Assembly (NCBI GenBank): GCA_000828075.3
Contig: JXCB02000023.1
Span: 543,937-607,936, forward strand
DNA length: 64,000 bases
Origin: Tolypothrix campylonemoides VB511288
GTDB taxonomy: Bacteria; Cyanobacteriota; Cyanobacteriia; Cyanobacteriales; Nostocaceae
Direction: 5' to 3'
Part shown: one piece after another, positions 18,499-25,728 of the stretch
Layout: every line of letters begins with the position of its first letter
How positions within the stretch are numbered: position 1 is the stretch's first letter
Made by a program: the position numbers and the translations under genes
The notes under the pieces: model-generated
Databases searched by the model: none
Seen by the model: the letters and a program-made list of their open reading frames with translations, nothing else
Told to the model about the DNA's origin: nothing

Positions 18499-19101
18499 AT
18501 GTTGGTGAGACGATTTCATCATGTCTTTAGAAAACCCTGGATTGTAGCTCTCATTGGCTTGCTCGTCATCCTACTGAGCATTATTCCAGTGCGATTGGCG
18601 ATCGCCCACTACCAAGCGCCTTATCCCCAAGCAATACTAACTCTAGGCGGCGGTATAGAACGCGAAGAGTTCACCGCTGAATTTGCCCAAGCTCACCCAT
18701 CTCTAGAAATCTGGGTTTCCTCTGGTCTTCCCCCCAACAAAGCCCGTGATATTTTCCGCGCTGCTGGTATCCCTGATCAACGAGTTCACCTCGACTACCG
18801 CGCCATTGATACTGTCACCAACTTCACCTCCCTCGTCCAAGACTTTAAAAGCTTGAATATTCAGCATCTCTACCTCATTAGCTCTGACTCTCATATGCCA
18901 AGGGCAAATGCAATAGCCACTCTTGTCCTTGGCAGTCAGGGTATCATTTTCACCCCCATCTCTATCCCCTCAAACGACCCTCAAGAGTCGTTCGTCCGAA
19001 TTTTACGTGATAGCGGTCGCTCCGTCCTTTGGATTTTTACAGGTCGAACTGGAGCCAGCTTGAATCCTCGTGTTGCTCACGTATCCTATGCGTTTAGATA
19101 A
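18499..19101 (+). CDS. YdcF family protein (DUF218/ElyC-SanA-like)
   Basis: A 200-residue protein with one N-terminal membrane helix (WIVALIGLLVILLSIIPVRLA) and a periplasmic DUF218 domain. AILTLGGGIEREEF, WVSSGLPPNKARDIF, DTVTNF and YLISSDSHMPRANAIATLVL are the conserved blocks. The family (YdcF, ElyC, SanA) is linked to envelope processes, but its chemistry is not settled. A paralogue on the other strand at 22128 shares most of these blocks, and a 3' fragment of that type lies near 20.7 kb. It overlaps the acetyltransferase downstream by 14 nt. Confidence 0.83.
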   Translation: MLVRRFHHVFRKPWIVALIGLLVILLSIIPVRLAIAHYQAPYPQAILTLGGGIEREEFTAEFAQAHPSLEIWVSSGLPPNKARDIFRAAGIPDQRVHLDYRAIDTVTNFTSLVQDFKSLNIQHLYLISSDSHMPRANAIATLVLGSQGIIFTPISIPSNDPQESFVRILRDSGRSVLWIFTGRTGASLNPRVAHVSYAFR

Positions 19102-19645
19102 CTACACCCTCGGTACTTACACCCCTGGCGCTCCCTTCTGGAAACAGCTGTTGTGGTACTTTATTGGAGCACCCTTAGTCCAGAGTTCTTTGCTTCCCAT
19201 GTCAGCTTTTAAGGTTTGGATACTCCGCTTATTTGGGGCAAAAATTGGTCAAGGTGTGCGTATTAAGCCTGGAGTCCGGGTGAAATTTCCTTGGCGACTG
19301 ACAGTTGGTAACTATGTTTGGATTGGTGAAGATGCATGGCTTGACAATATCGCCCCTATCACCATCGAAAGTCATGTCTGTGTGTCTCAAGGTGTCTACC
19401 TCTGCACAGGAAACCATGACTGGAGCCATCCTGATTTTAAACTGATTCCTGCGCCAATTCATATTCAAGAAAGCAGTTGGATTGCAGCCAAGTCGGTTAT
19501 TGGTCCTGGAGTTACCGTAGGATGGGGAGCAGTGCTGACTTTAGGTGGGGTCACTGGGCGTTCTTTAGAACCGATGACGATTTATGCAGGCAATCCGGCT
19601 CAATCTGTTAAGAAAAGGGGTGATGGGATCAAGAGAAAGACGTGA
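19088..19645 (+). CDS. hpsU: Hexapeptide-repeat acetyltransferase, HpsU/WcaF-like
   Basis: Acyl-CoA-dependent O-acetyltransferase with a left-handed beta-helix. Starting at ATG 19088 gives MRLDNYTLGTYTPGAPFWKQ, the usual beginning of the WcaF-like colanic acid acetyltransferases; an upstream GTG would extend deeper into ydcF. The hexapeptide repeats run through FPWRLTVGNYVWIGEDAWL to KSVIGPGVTVGWGAVLTLGG, and CTGNHDWSHPDF holds the catalytic histidine. I recognise the sequence as the type named HpsU in hormogonium polysaccharide annotation, hence the symbol, with moderate confidence. It closes the first cluster. Confidence 0.8.
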   Translation: MRLDNYTLGTYTPGAPFWKQLLWYFIGAPLVQSSLLPMSAFKVWILRLFGAKIGQGVRIKPGVRVKFPWRLTVGNYVWIGEDAWLDNIAPITIESHVCVSQGVYLCTGNHDWSHPDFKLIPAPIHIQESSWIAAKSVIGPGVTVGWGAVLTLGGVTGRSLEPMTIYAGNPAQSVKKRGDGIKRKT

Positions 19646-19881
19646 AGAATGTCCTTACAGAAACGGGGAACGAGAAATCATGCCATTCATAGAAGAAATG
19701 GGCTTTCTCGCCTACTTTTGGTAATTTTCATTGTCAGTGATTATGAAAAAAGCTCTGCAATGAGTTCGTCGCGACTCAAGCCGAAATACTCACCAACATG
19801 GTTAAAATTAAATTTAAAATTAAATAAAATCAAGGAGCGATGCAATTAAATAGAACGTGTCTTTATAATGTCAGGACAGCC

Positions 19882-20460
19882 ATGACCGCAATTACCATTA
19901 ACTTTAATAATATCGTTAAACTTAACGACGACCAATTTTATCAACTGTGTCGGGATAATCCCGATATTAAATTTGAACGTAATGCTTTTGGAGAACTCAT
20001 TGTAATGCCACCAACGGGGGGAGAAACAGGAAAACGTAATGCATTGATTATTGCGGATTTTGTAATTTGGAACCGTCAAACAAAACTCGGAGAGGTATTC
20101 GACTCCTCCACCTGTTTCAAACTCCCCAACAGTCCCGTTCGCTCCCCCGATGTATCCTGGATACAATCAGAAAGATGGAACGCCCTTAAACCAGAACAAC
20201 GCGAGAAATTTCCTCCTATAGCTCCAGATTTTGTTTTAGAGTTAATGTCCCCATCCGACAGTTTGAGTGAAACGCAAGCCAAAATGCAAGAATATATGAA
20301 TGCAGGCGTAAAATTGGGTTGGCTTATCGACAGAAGAACTCGTCGTGTCGAAATTTATCGACAAGGACAACCAAAAGAAGTACTAGACTCCCCCACAAGC
20401 TTATCTGGAGAAGATATTTTACCTGGTTTTGTCTTAGATTTACAGATTGTGTGGGGTTAA
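19882..20460 (+). CDS. Uma2 family endonuclease-like protein (DUF820)
   Basis: Restriction-fold protein of 192 residues with the DUF820 pattern: ERNAFGELIVMPPTGGETG, RSPDVSWIQSERW, APDFVLELMSPSDSL and LGWLIDRRTRRVEIYR, which together hold the PD-(D/E)xK-like acids. Function in cyanobacteria is unknown despite dozens of copies per genome. ATG 19882 has AGGA 5 nt upstream and starts at the family's usual position. Two closer paralogues occur in tandem at 61917 and 62525; this copy is clearly more distant from them. Confidence 0.85.
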   Translation: MTAITINFNNIVKLNDDQFYQLCRDNPDIKFERNAFGELIVMPPTGGETGKRNALIIADFVIWNRQTKLGEVFDSSTCFKLPNSPVRSPDVSWIQSERWNALKPEQREKFPPIAPDFVLELMSPSDSLSETQAKMQEYMNAGVKLGWLIDRRTRRVEIYRQGQPKEVLDSPTSLSGEDILPGFVLDLQIVWG

Positions 20461-20602
20461 TTCCAATTCCAAACAAGCTACAACTTTAGCTTTTTTAAAA
20501 GTGCTGTTTAGGAGAGATGATTATATTACTTCACCAACGTTTGCCGAACTCACTATAACCGCCGTACAAGTTTTTCAGGTTGCCGTAGTATAATATATCG
20601 AG

Positions 20603-20785
20603 GCGATCGCTTACCTCAAGCCATCCTTCAATCGGATTGTTGAGATTAGCCATCAACTCTTCCCAAGTATCGCCTTCAGTAATACAAAATATTATAGTGA
20701 GTGACAAATTTAAATAACATCAAAACTTTTCCAGACGTGGATTAAAACTCGCTCCAGTTCGCCCAGTCAAAATCCACAAAAGCGA
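20603..20785 (-). pseudogene. Duplicated relic: 3' end of ydcF plus HicB-like fragment
   Basis: This 183-bp segment matches 22013-22193 with few differences. Read on the - strand it holds the last 18 or so codons of a ydcF gene (WILTGRTGASFNPRLEKF, stop at 20720-20722). It then encodes a HicB-type antitoxin remnant, ITEGDTWEELMANLNNPIEG, continuing in frame to about 20540 (ending YSEFGKRW) but with no normal N-terminus. The two copies flank the Rpn-family gene as direct repeats. The rest of the 20461-20884 gap shows no gene. Confidence 0.7.
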
Positions 20786-20884
20786 CCTGCATGGCAATTG
20801 CCCAAGGGGCACAGGCATTGCCAATCGCCTAACTGTAACAGAGGATGTCAAAAGTCTGGAAGCAAATAATTATCCAACAACTTT

Positions 20885-21850
20885 CTACACTGTTTGATTT
20901 GCTGCCAACCAATTCAGTAAATCCTCAATAGCTGTAAAATCTAATAAAGCTTCCCCCAGTGCTTCTAACTGTTCTAAAGAAAGAGTTTGAATTCGCTCCC
21001 TAGCTTCTTGTGGTAACTCTCCTACCCGTCTTTGTAATTGTCTTAGCACAAGAGTTTGTCCTTGTTCCTGTTTTCCTTCTTCCTTTCCCCGCTCATAGCC
21101 GATGCGCTCACCTGTGGTAATGTAACTCATAGTCCGCTCCTGCTCAAATTGCTTAAACTCTTGCCAAAATTCTGCTTCCAAGCCTTTTGGTAAAATCATA
21201 ACCCAATCAATAAATCTGTAGAGGTTACGAATATCTGTTTCTGGCAATCCTAATTCATACAATCGCCGAATTAAGCTAAATTTCCAAGTTTTGCGTTCTC
21301 CTAGCTTTTTCGTTGTTTGCTGAGTTTTCAAATGCGCCATCACCACTGTTGCAAAGGGATTATCGCTCTTTTCTAATTCTGTCCATCGGTTTTGATAATC
21401 TAAAAGCTTGACAATGCCAAATTTAAAGTCAAGACTGCTATCGGGGTAACTGTAACTATATTGGTTTGGTCGCCATGTAAAATCGGCATCACACAAAATT
21501 GCTAAACTAATGGCAGGTTGAGCAAATCTGTCAAAAATTCGCAGGCTGTAAGAAAACATTCTTGCGGCAAACGTGTCTTCTGGCTTGGCTTGAATTTCGA
21601 CATGAATTAACAGCCATATTTCTTCTCCTTGAATTTGCCAAACCTTGACTAATTTATCTGCATATCGTCTACCTTGTTCAGCGTCACGGGCTATTTGTTG
21701 AAATTCCTTATCAAGAAATTCGTGGGGACGCTGCCAATTAATTAATGCTGCGGTTTGGGGAAAGAAAAATTGCATAGCTTGAGGAAAGTAGGCTTCTAAA
21801 ACTTCTTTCCAGGGGCTATCATTATCGGCTCTTGACAGTTCCTCACTCAT
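20885..21850 (-). CDS. Rpn family PD-(D/E)XK nuclease-like protein with DUF4351
   Basis: A 321-residue protein of the recombination-promoting nuclease/transposase_31-like group common in cyanobacteria. The nuclease region spans about residues 20-130, with HEFLDKEFQQIARD and the core IHVEIQAKPEDTFAARM giving an E-x-Q/K arrangement. A charged linker (GYERGKEEGKQEQGQ) leads to the C-terminal DUF4351 helix bundle (LRQLQRRVGELPQEARERI). Function is unproven. It sits between two 180-bp direct repeats, so it may have arrived with, or been trapped by, that duplication. Confidence 0.8.
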   Translation of the reverse strand: MSEELSRADNDSPWKEVLEAYFPQAMQFFFPQTAALINWQRPHEFLDKEFQQIARDAEQGRRYADKLVKVWQIQGEEIWLLIHVEIQAKPEDTFAARMFSYSLRIFDRFAQPAISLAILCDADFTWRPNQYSYSYPDSSLDFKFGIVKLLDYQNRWTELEKSDNPFATVVMAHLKTQQTTKKLGERKTWKFSLIRRLYELGLPETDIRNLYRFIDWVMILPKGLEAEFWQEFKQFEQERTMSYITTGERIGYERGKEEGKQEQGQTLVLRQLQRRVGELPQEARERIQTLSLEQLEALGEALLDFTAIEDLLNWLAANQTV

Positions 21851-21894
21851 TAATATAAAAATATTTTTTTATAATTTTTTTATAAATTATAGCA

Positions 21895-21925
21895 AGGGAC
21901 TAGGGACTGGGGACTGGGGACTGGG
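21895..21925. repeat. Heptanucleotide tandem repeat (GGGACTG)
   Basis: Four units of GGGACTA/GGGACTG follow the start of the Rpn-family gene on its upstream side. No promoter could be assigned in the 21851-22012 stretch. Confidence 0.75.
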
Positions 21926-22012
21926 TCAAAAGTCTTTTTGTGTCTAGGTTGTATCATCTGTTGATGTCCTAACCACCTTGGCTGTTGCTATATTGCTAGA
22001 GTATCATCAACT

Positions 22013-22112
22013 GCGATCGCTCACCTCAAGCCATCCTTCAATTGCATTCTTGAGATTAGCCATCAACTTTTCCCAAGTATCGCCTTCAGTAATACAAGAT
22101 ATTAGTGAGCGA
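22013..22112 (-). pseudogene. hicB: HicB-like antitoxin remnant downstream of ydcF
   Basis: Directly after the ydcF stop on the - strand, one frame encodes ITEGDTWEKLMANLKNAIEG followed by WLEVSDRS and a stop. This is the C-terminal half of HicB/DUF1902-type antitoxins. The expected N-terminal half is missing and stops lie just upstream, so it is not expressed as an intact antitoxin. No HicA partner is visible. Confidence 0.6.
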
Positions 22113-22127
22113 CAAATTTAAATAACA

Positions 22128-22730
22128 TCAAAACTTTTCCAGACGTGGATTAAAACTTGCTCCTGTTCGCCCAGTCAAAATCCACAAAAGCGATCGCCCA
22201 CAATCTCGCACCACTCGCAACAATGATTCTGACTTCTCACTACTTGAAGACACTGCCACAGGCGTAACCACAACACCCTGACTTCCGAGAACAATAGTTG
22301 CAATAGCTCTTGAGCGCCTCATATGATAATCCGATGTAATCAAATAAAGATGCTGTAACTTCTCACTAACCAAATCTTTTATCACAGTCGTGAAATTAGT
22401 CACAGTATCTGTTGCTCGACCATCAAACCGCAACCGGTTGTTGGGAACATTATACTGCTGAAAAATCTGGCGATCTTCATTGAGATTTGAGTAGTGATCA
22501 GAAACCCAAATATCTAAGTCAGAGTGAGACTGCCAAAACTTGGCTGTAAATACCATGCGGTCAGAACTACCCCCCAGAACAATAATCGCCTGTGGTATTG
22601 GAGTTTTATGAAAGGCAATAGTCACCTTGACAGGAATCACACTCACTAAGACGAATAATACAGTTAAAATGACCACTAGCCAAAATCGGTTCTTACTGAA
22701 AAGGAAGTAGGACACCTTTTCCTTTTTCAT
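22128..22730 (-). CDS. YdcF family protein (DUF218/ElyC-SanA-like)
   Basis: A 200-residue paralogue of the protein at 18499: same length, one N-terminal membrane helix (FWLVVILTVLFVLVSVIPV), then AIIVLGGSSDRMVF, DTVTNFTTVIKDL, YLITSDYHMRRSRAIATIVL and the terminal LTGRTGASFNPRLEKF. The HMRRSRAIA block is closer to the family consensus than the HMPRANAIA of the 18499 copy. It lies outside the polysaccharide operon on the other strand; role unknown, probably envelope-related. Confidence 0.85.
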   Translation of the reverse strand: MKKEKVSYFLFSKNRFWLVVILTVLFVLVSVIPVKVTIAFHKTPIPQAIIVLGGSSDRMVFTAKFWQSHSDLDIWVSDHYSNLNEDRQIFQQYNVPNNRLRFDGRATDTVTNFTTVIKDLVSEKLQHLYLITSDYHMRRSRAIATIVLGSQGVVVTPVAVSSSSEKSESLLRVVRDCGRSLLWILTGRTGASFNPRLEKF

Positions 22731-22839
22731 GACTAAATCTCAACTGACTTGCTTTGCCTATTTTATCGCCACTTCGCTTTTGTGATACCAGCAGATAATT
22801 CATGTAGAGGCGATCGCTATTTTAATAAATAAGAATCAT

Positions 22840-23718
22840 CTAACCCGAAAAATCATGACTGGGTAATCCAGCCACATTCGTCTCAAGAGCAAACAAATCA
22901 CCAGAGTAGAAACTTTTTTCGATCTCCTGTTCACTGAGTCCGACTGAAGCAGTAGTGATGTAAAGTGTCTGCAAATCTTCACCACCAAAGGTGCAACTGG
23001 TGGGGCGTTGCACGGGTAATTGTATCCGCAATATCTCCTCACCTTTCGGGTGAAAGCGAATCACACACCACCCATCCCACATGGCAGACCAAATACATCC
23101 TTCACTATCTACTGTCAAGCCATCGGGGTAAAAAGACTCACCAGATAAATCAACAAAAATCCGGCGATCGCTAATATTGCCTGTGACTGCATCAAAGTCG
23201 TAAGCATAAATTTTTTGGTGGGCAGAATCGGTCAGGTAAAATGTCTTTTCATCAGGACTCCAACCCAAACCATTAGAAATAGTCAGTCCCGTTTCCATCA
23301 TATGCAATGAACCATCAGGATCATAGCGATAAAGGCTACCCTGACTTTTATCAGGACACATCGAACCAAACCAGAAACGACCTTGAGGATCACATTTGCC
23401 ATCGTTAAAGCGATTCTCTGGCAGACCTGCTTCCACCTCAATGATCGGCGTTACCTCACCTGTTTGTGTATTGAGAAATGCCAGGCGATCGCGCTGTCCC
23501 ATAATCAAGCGATTTGCACCTGCTACGGCAAGACAACCGACCACGTCCTCTACATCAAAAAACAAGTTTTGTCCAGTGCCAGGATTGAATTGGTTGACCC
23601 TATGGTTATAGATATCCACCCAGTAAAGCAGCTTATTGGTTGAATCCCAAGTTGGACCTTCACCCAGACGGGCACGCGCCTGCAAAAGATTGTTGAGTTG
23701 GTATTGAGGTAAACTCAC
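22840..23718 (-). CDS. SMP-30/gluconolactonase/LRE family protein
   Basis: Six-bladed beta-propeller lactonase-type enzyme of 292 residues, probably hydrolysing a sugar lactone with a bound divalent metal. The ordered blocks are ARLGEGPTWDSTNKLLYWVD (metal-binding Glu), FNDGKCDPQGRFWFGSM (Asn/Asp), ISNGLGWSPDEKTFYLTDS and YPDGLTVDSEGCIWSAMWDG (Asp). All expected metal and base residues seem present. Cytoplasmic (no signal peptide). The substrate could be gluconolactone or another aldonolactone. Confidence 0.88.
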   Translation of the reverse strand: MSLPQYQLNNLLQARARLGEGPTWDSTNKLLYWVDIYNHRVNQFNPGTGQNLFFDVEDVVGCLAVAGANRLIMGQRDRLAFLNTQTGEVTPIIEVEAGLPENRFNDGKCDPQGRFWFGSMCPDKSQGSLYRYDPDGSLHMMETGLTISNGLGWSPDEKTFYLTDSAHQKIYAYDFDAVTGNISDRRIFVDLSGESFYPDGLTVDSEGCIWSAMWDGWCVIRFHPKGEEILRIQLPVQRPTSCTFGGEDLQTLYITTASVGLSEQEIEKSFYSGDLFALETNVAGLPSHDFSG

Positions 23719-23768
23719 TTAATTCAAGATATGAAAGACAATCAGAACATTATTCCTTATAAGGGGTA

Positions 23769-23806
23769 GGTTGAAAACCCCGTGGCTTCAGCCCGGGGAG
23801 TGTCAA
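23769..23806. repeat. GC-rich hairpin resembling an IS200/IS605 end
   Basis: The segment from TTGAAAACCCCGTGG through AGCCCGGGGAGTGTCAA forms a stem with a CTTCAGCC-type loop. Hairpins of this style end IS200/IS605 elements in cyanobacteria, but no transposase or tnpB is nearby, so it could be a solo end or an unrelated terminator. It overlaps the 3' end of the toxin gene by a few bases. Confidence 0.35.
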
Positions 23807-24120
23807 TCATAATGATACCGACAAGTTAAAAAATCGATTTGGGTGTTTCCAGCTCGATAAACAAGTCGGTGTTCTAGATCAATTCGCCGTGACCAAGTAT
23901 CTGCATCCAAATATTTTAATGGTTCTGGTTTACCAATTCCCTCAAATGGATCTTGCATCACAGCTGTAACCAAATCTAAAATCTTTGAGGCTTTGTGAAA
24001 ATCCTGCTTGAACCACAAAGCTAAATCTTCCTTAAATCTCGAACTAAAACCAGGGCTTCGATTAACTACAACAGGTTTAATCTCATCTGACTCAGATATC
24101 TTTTTTTTCTTCTTGGTCAA
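23803..24120 (-). CDS. YoeB/RelE-type toxin of a type II toxin-antitoxin system
   Basis: Predicted ribosome-dependent mRNA endonuclease (105 aa). The core FEGIGKPEPLKYLDADTWSR, then EHRLVYRA and the terminal FLTCRYHYD, matches the Txe/YoeB signature, including the catalytic-region Glu, Arg and C-terminal His-Tyr. A 20-residue charged N-terminal extension (KKKKKISESDE) is unusual: YoeB proteins are normally near 85 aa, so translation may begin further inside. It overlaps the antitoxin gene by 29 nt, implying coupled translation. Confidence 0.87.
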   Translation of the reverse strand: MTKKKKKISESDEIKPVVVNRSPGFSSRFKEDLALWFKQDFHKASKILDLVTAVMQDPFEGIGKPEPLKYLDADTWSRRIDLEHRLVYRAGNTQIDFLTCRYHYD

Positions 24121-24397
24121 TACCCAACTCCTGCTGTAGTTCTTGAATCGTTTGAGGCTTTATCTTCCCCGTCTGAGACTCCTCCATCGCATCCATTAAC
24201 CGACGAGCATTTGCAGGCGATCGCAACAAATAAACTGTCTCTATCAAACTCATCAAATCTGACTCAGAAATCAAGGCGACATTTTCATCATCACGACGGT
24301 TAATAATGTAAACCTGATGATTTTCCACCACCAGGTCTAACAACTTAAAAAAATCATTCCTGGCATCTGTTGGGGATGTAATTTTGTAGGAAAGCAT
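24092..24397 (-). CDS. Phd/YefM-type antitoxin
   Basis: A 101-residue antitoxin. The N-terminal dimer/DNA-binding fold is visible as ITSPTDARNDFFKLLDLVVE, then VYIINRRDDENVALISESDL, as in YefM. The acidic, disordered C-terminus (QELQQELGIDQEEKKDI) would wrap the toxin. First gene of the pair; a perfect palindrome overlaps its leader, fitting autoregulation. Probably a stability or stress module. Confidence 0.88.
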   Translation of the reverse strand: MLSYKITSPTDARNDFFKLLDLVVENHQVYIINRRDDENVALISESDLMSLIETVYLLRSPANARRLMDAMEESQTGKIKPQTIQELQQELGIDQEEKKDI

Positions 24398-24404
24398 TCG
24401 TTTG

Positions 24405-24422
24405 TGTACAGAATTCTGTACA
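24405..24422 (-). promoter_or_regulatory. Candidate operator of the toxin-antitoxin pair
   Basis: A perfect 18-bp palindrome, TGTACAGAATTCTGTACA, lies 7 nt upstream of the antitoxin start. Reading on the - strand, TAATAT immediately upstream of it could be a -10 element, so the palindrome would span the transcription start. YefM/Phd proteins bind palindromes with a TGTACA core, which supports an autoregulatory operator. Confidence 0.75.
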
Positions 24423-24506
24423 TATATTAGATGATGACGACCTACAAGGGCAACTGTGATGGCAATATGTCCACCTCCAAATGCTCACAACAACCCTGCA
24501 CTCTAG

Positions 24507-25442
24507 TTAAAAAGACTGCAAAATCTCCTCATCCACAGAAAAATCAATTTCTGCTTTATCGCGTCCAGAAGCAAGATAGTCATTCTCTAACGAGTCTTTT
24601 AAACCAGAAATCAGGTCATACTCGGGTTGCCAATTTAATTGTGTTTTCGCTTTATCCACTGAAGCAAAAAAGTGCTGCGTTCGCAGGGGAAAAGCTTTAC
24701 GCTTGCCGAAATCAAATTTTTTCGGGTCGTAATGCACGATTTTTATTTCATCAGGAGATTTGCCAGCAGCGACAGCACAGGCGCGGGCTAAACCATCAAA
24801 AGTGACGAAGCGATCGCCGGACACGTTGTAAATTTGTCTCACCGCTGTAGGATTGCCTAAAACTTGCGACATTGCCCTTGCTAAGTCTTTTACATGACCA
24901 AGTTGCGTGATGTGCAAGCCATGACCTGGAATCGGAACGGGACGGTTACGCACAATTCTGTCAAAAAACCAAGCTTCGAAATCGTTATAGTTCGAGGGAC
25001 CGTAAATGTAGGTGGGACGAATTGAGGTAAAAGGCAGTCCCTGTTGAATTAAGTAGGCTTCCGTTTCATGCTTACCTAGGTGGCGACTTTTTGGATCGAT
25101 AGCATCGCCTTCCACATGAGGCATTTGGTCTGATTTGAGATACACTCCAGCAGAACTCATGTACACAAAATGTTGTACACGGTCTTGAAAAATTTCTGCC
25201 AATGGTTGAGTATCAGTAAGTTCCCGTCCATTGTTATCAAAAACGGCATCAAAATTTATGGATGATAATTTTTCTTTTAACTGGGCAGCATCAGTGCGAT
25301 CGCCGATAATTTGCCCTACCCCTTCAACGGGTGCAGGACGGTTTCCACGATTAAACAGTACCACTTCATGTCCTTGTTCTACCAGCAGTTTAGTTAGATA
25401 CACACCAATAAACCGCGTGCCACCCACAATTAGAATTCGCAT
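24507..25442 (-). CDS. NAD-dependent epimerase/dehydratase, CSP41-like
   Basis: Extended SDR-type protein of 311 residues. The nucleotide-binding motif is MRILIVGGTRFIGVYLTKLL; FVYMSSAGVYLKS carries the serine position. The usual Y-x3-K region is not canonical, as in the plant chloroplast stem-loop RNA-binding protein CSP41 and its cyanobacterial relatives, which this resembles (TYIYGPSNYNDFEAWFFDRI). It may therefore bind RNA rather than act as a sugar epimerase. The + strand reading frame opposite its 3' end is judged a shadow. Confidence 0.85.
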   Translation of the reverse strand: MRILIVGGTRFIGVYLTKLLVEQGHEVVLFNRGNRPAPVEGVGQIIGDRTDAAQLKEKLSSINFDAVFDNNGRELTDTQPLAEIFQDRVQHFVYMSSAGVYLKSDQMPHVEGDAIDPKSRHLGKHETEAYLIQQGLPFTSIRPTYIYGPSNYNDFEAWFFDRIVRNRPVPIPGHGLHITQLGHVKDLARAMSQVLGNPTAVRQIYNVSGDRFVTFDGLARACAVAAGKSPDEIKIVHYDPKKFDFGKRKAFPLRTQHFFASVDKAKTQLNWQPEYDLISGLKDSLENDYLASGRDKAEIDFSVDEEILQSF

Positions 25443-25517
25443 AAATTCCCAATTTTAAAGTTGCCTTATCAAGGGTCTTGGGACTGGTGAGGTGGTGACT
25501 AGCAACTGAAAAAAATC

Positions 25518-25567
25518 CCAGTACCTAGTACCCAGTACCCAGTACCCAGTACCCAATACCCAGTCCC
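25518..25567. repeat. Heptanucleotide tandem repeat (AGTACCC)
   Basis: Roughly seven units of a 7-nt repeat (AGTACCC with AGTACCT and AATACCC variants) lie in the divergent gap 25443-25728. No clear promoter could be assigned in the rest of the gap. Confidence 0.85.
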
Positions 25568-25728
25568 CACTTTGAGGTTATCAGGTTGCGGCATTTCCTT
25601 GGAACCTCTTTAAAAAGGATTACGTCTTTTGCTAGAAGTGGGGCGTTACCCATTCATTCAGTGGGAAACTTTCAGTCAACTAACCTCTAACTCCCGCCTT
25701 GCGTGTTCTCTACCAACTATAGTTAGCT

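Noticed and set aside
19649-19849. 66-residue + strand frame between the acetyltransferase and Uma2 genes
   Set aside because: No family resemblance, no ribosome site and an A/T-driven C-terminus; it looks like spacer.
24431-24805. 124-residue + strand frame opposite the CSP41-like gene
   Set aside because: It is mostly antisense to a well-supported conserved gene and has low-complexity, unfamiliar sequence.
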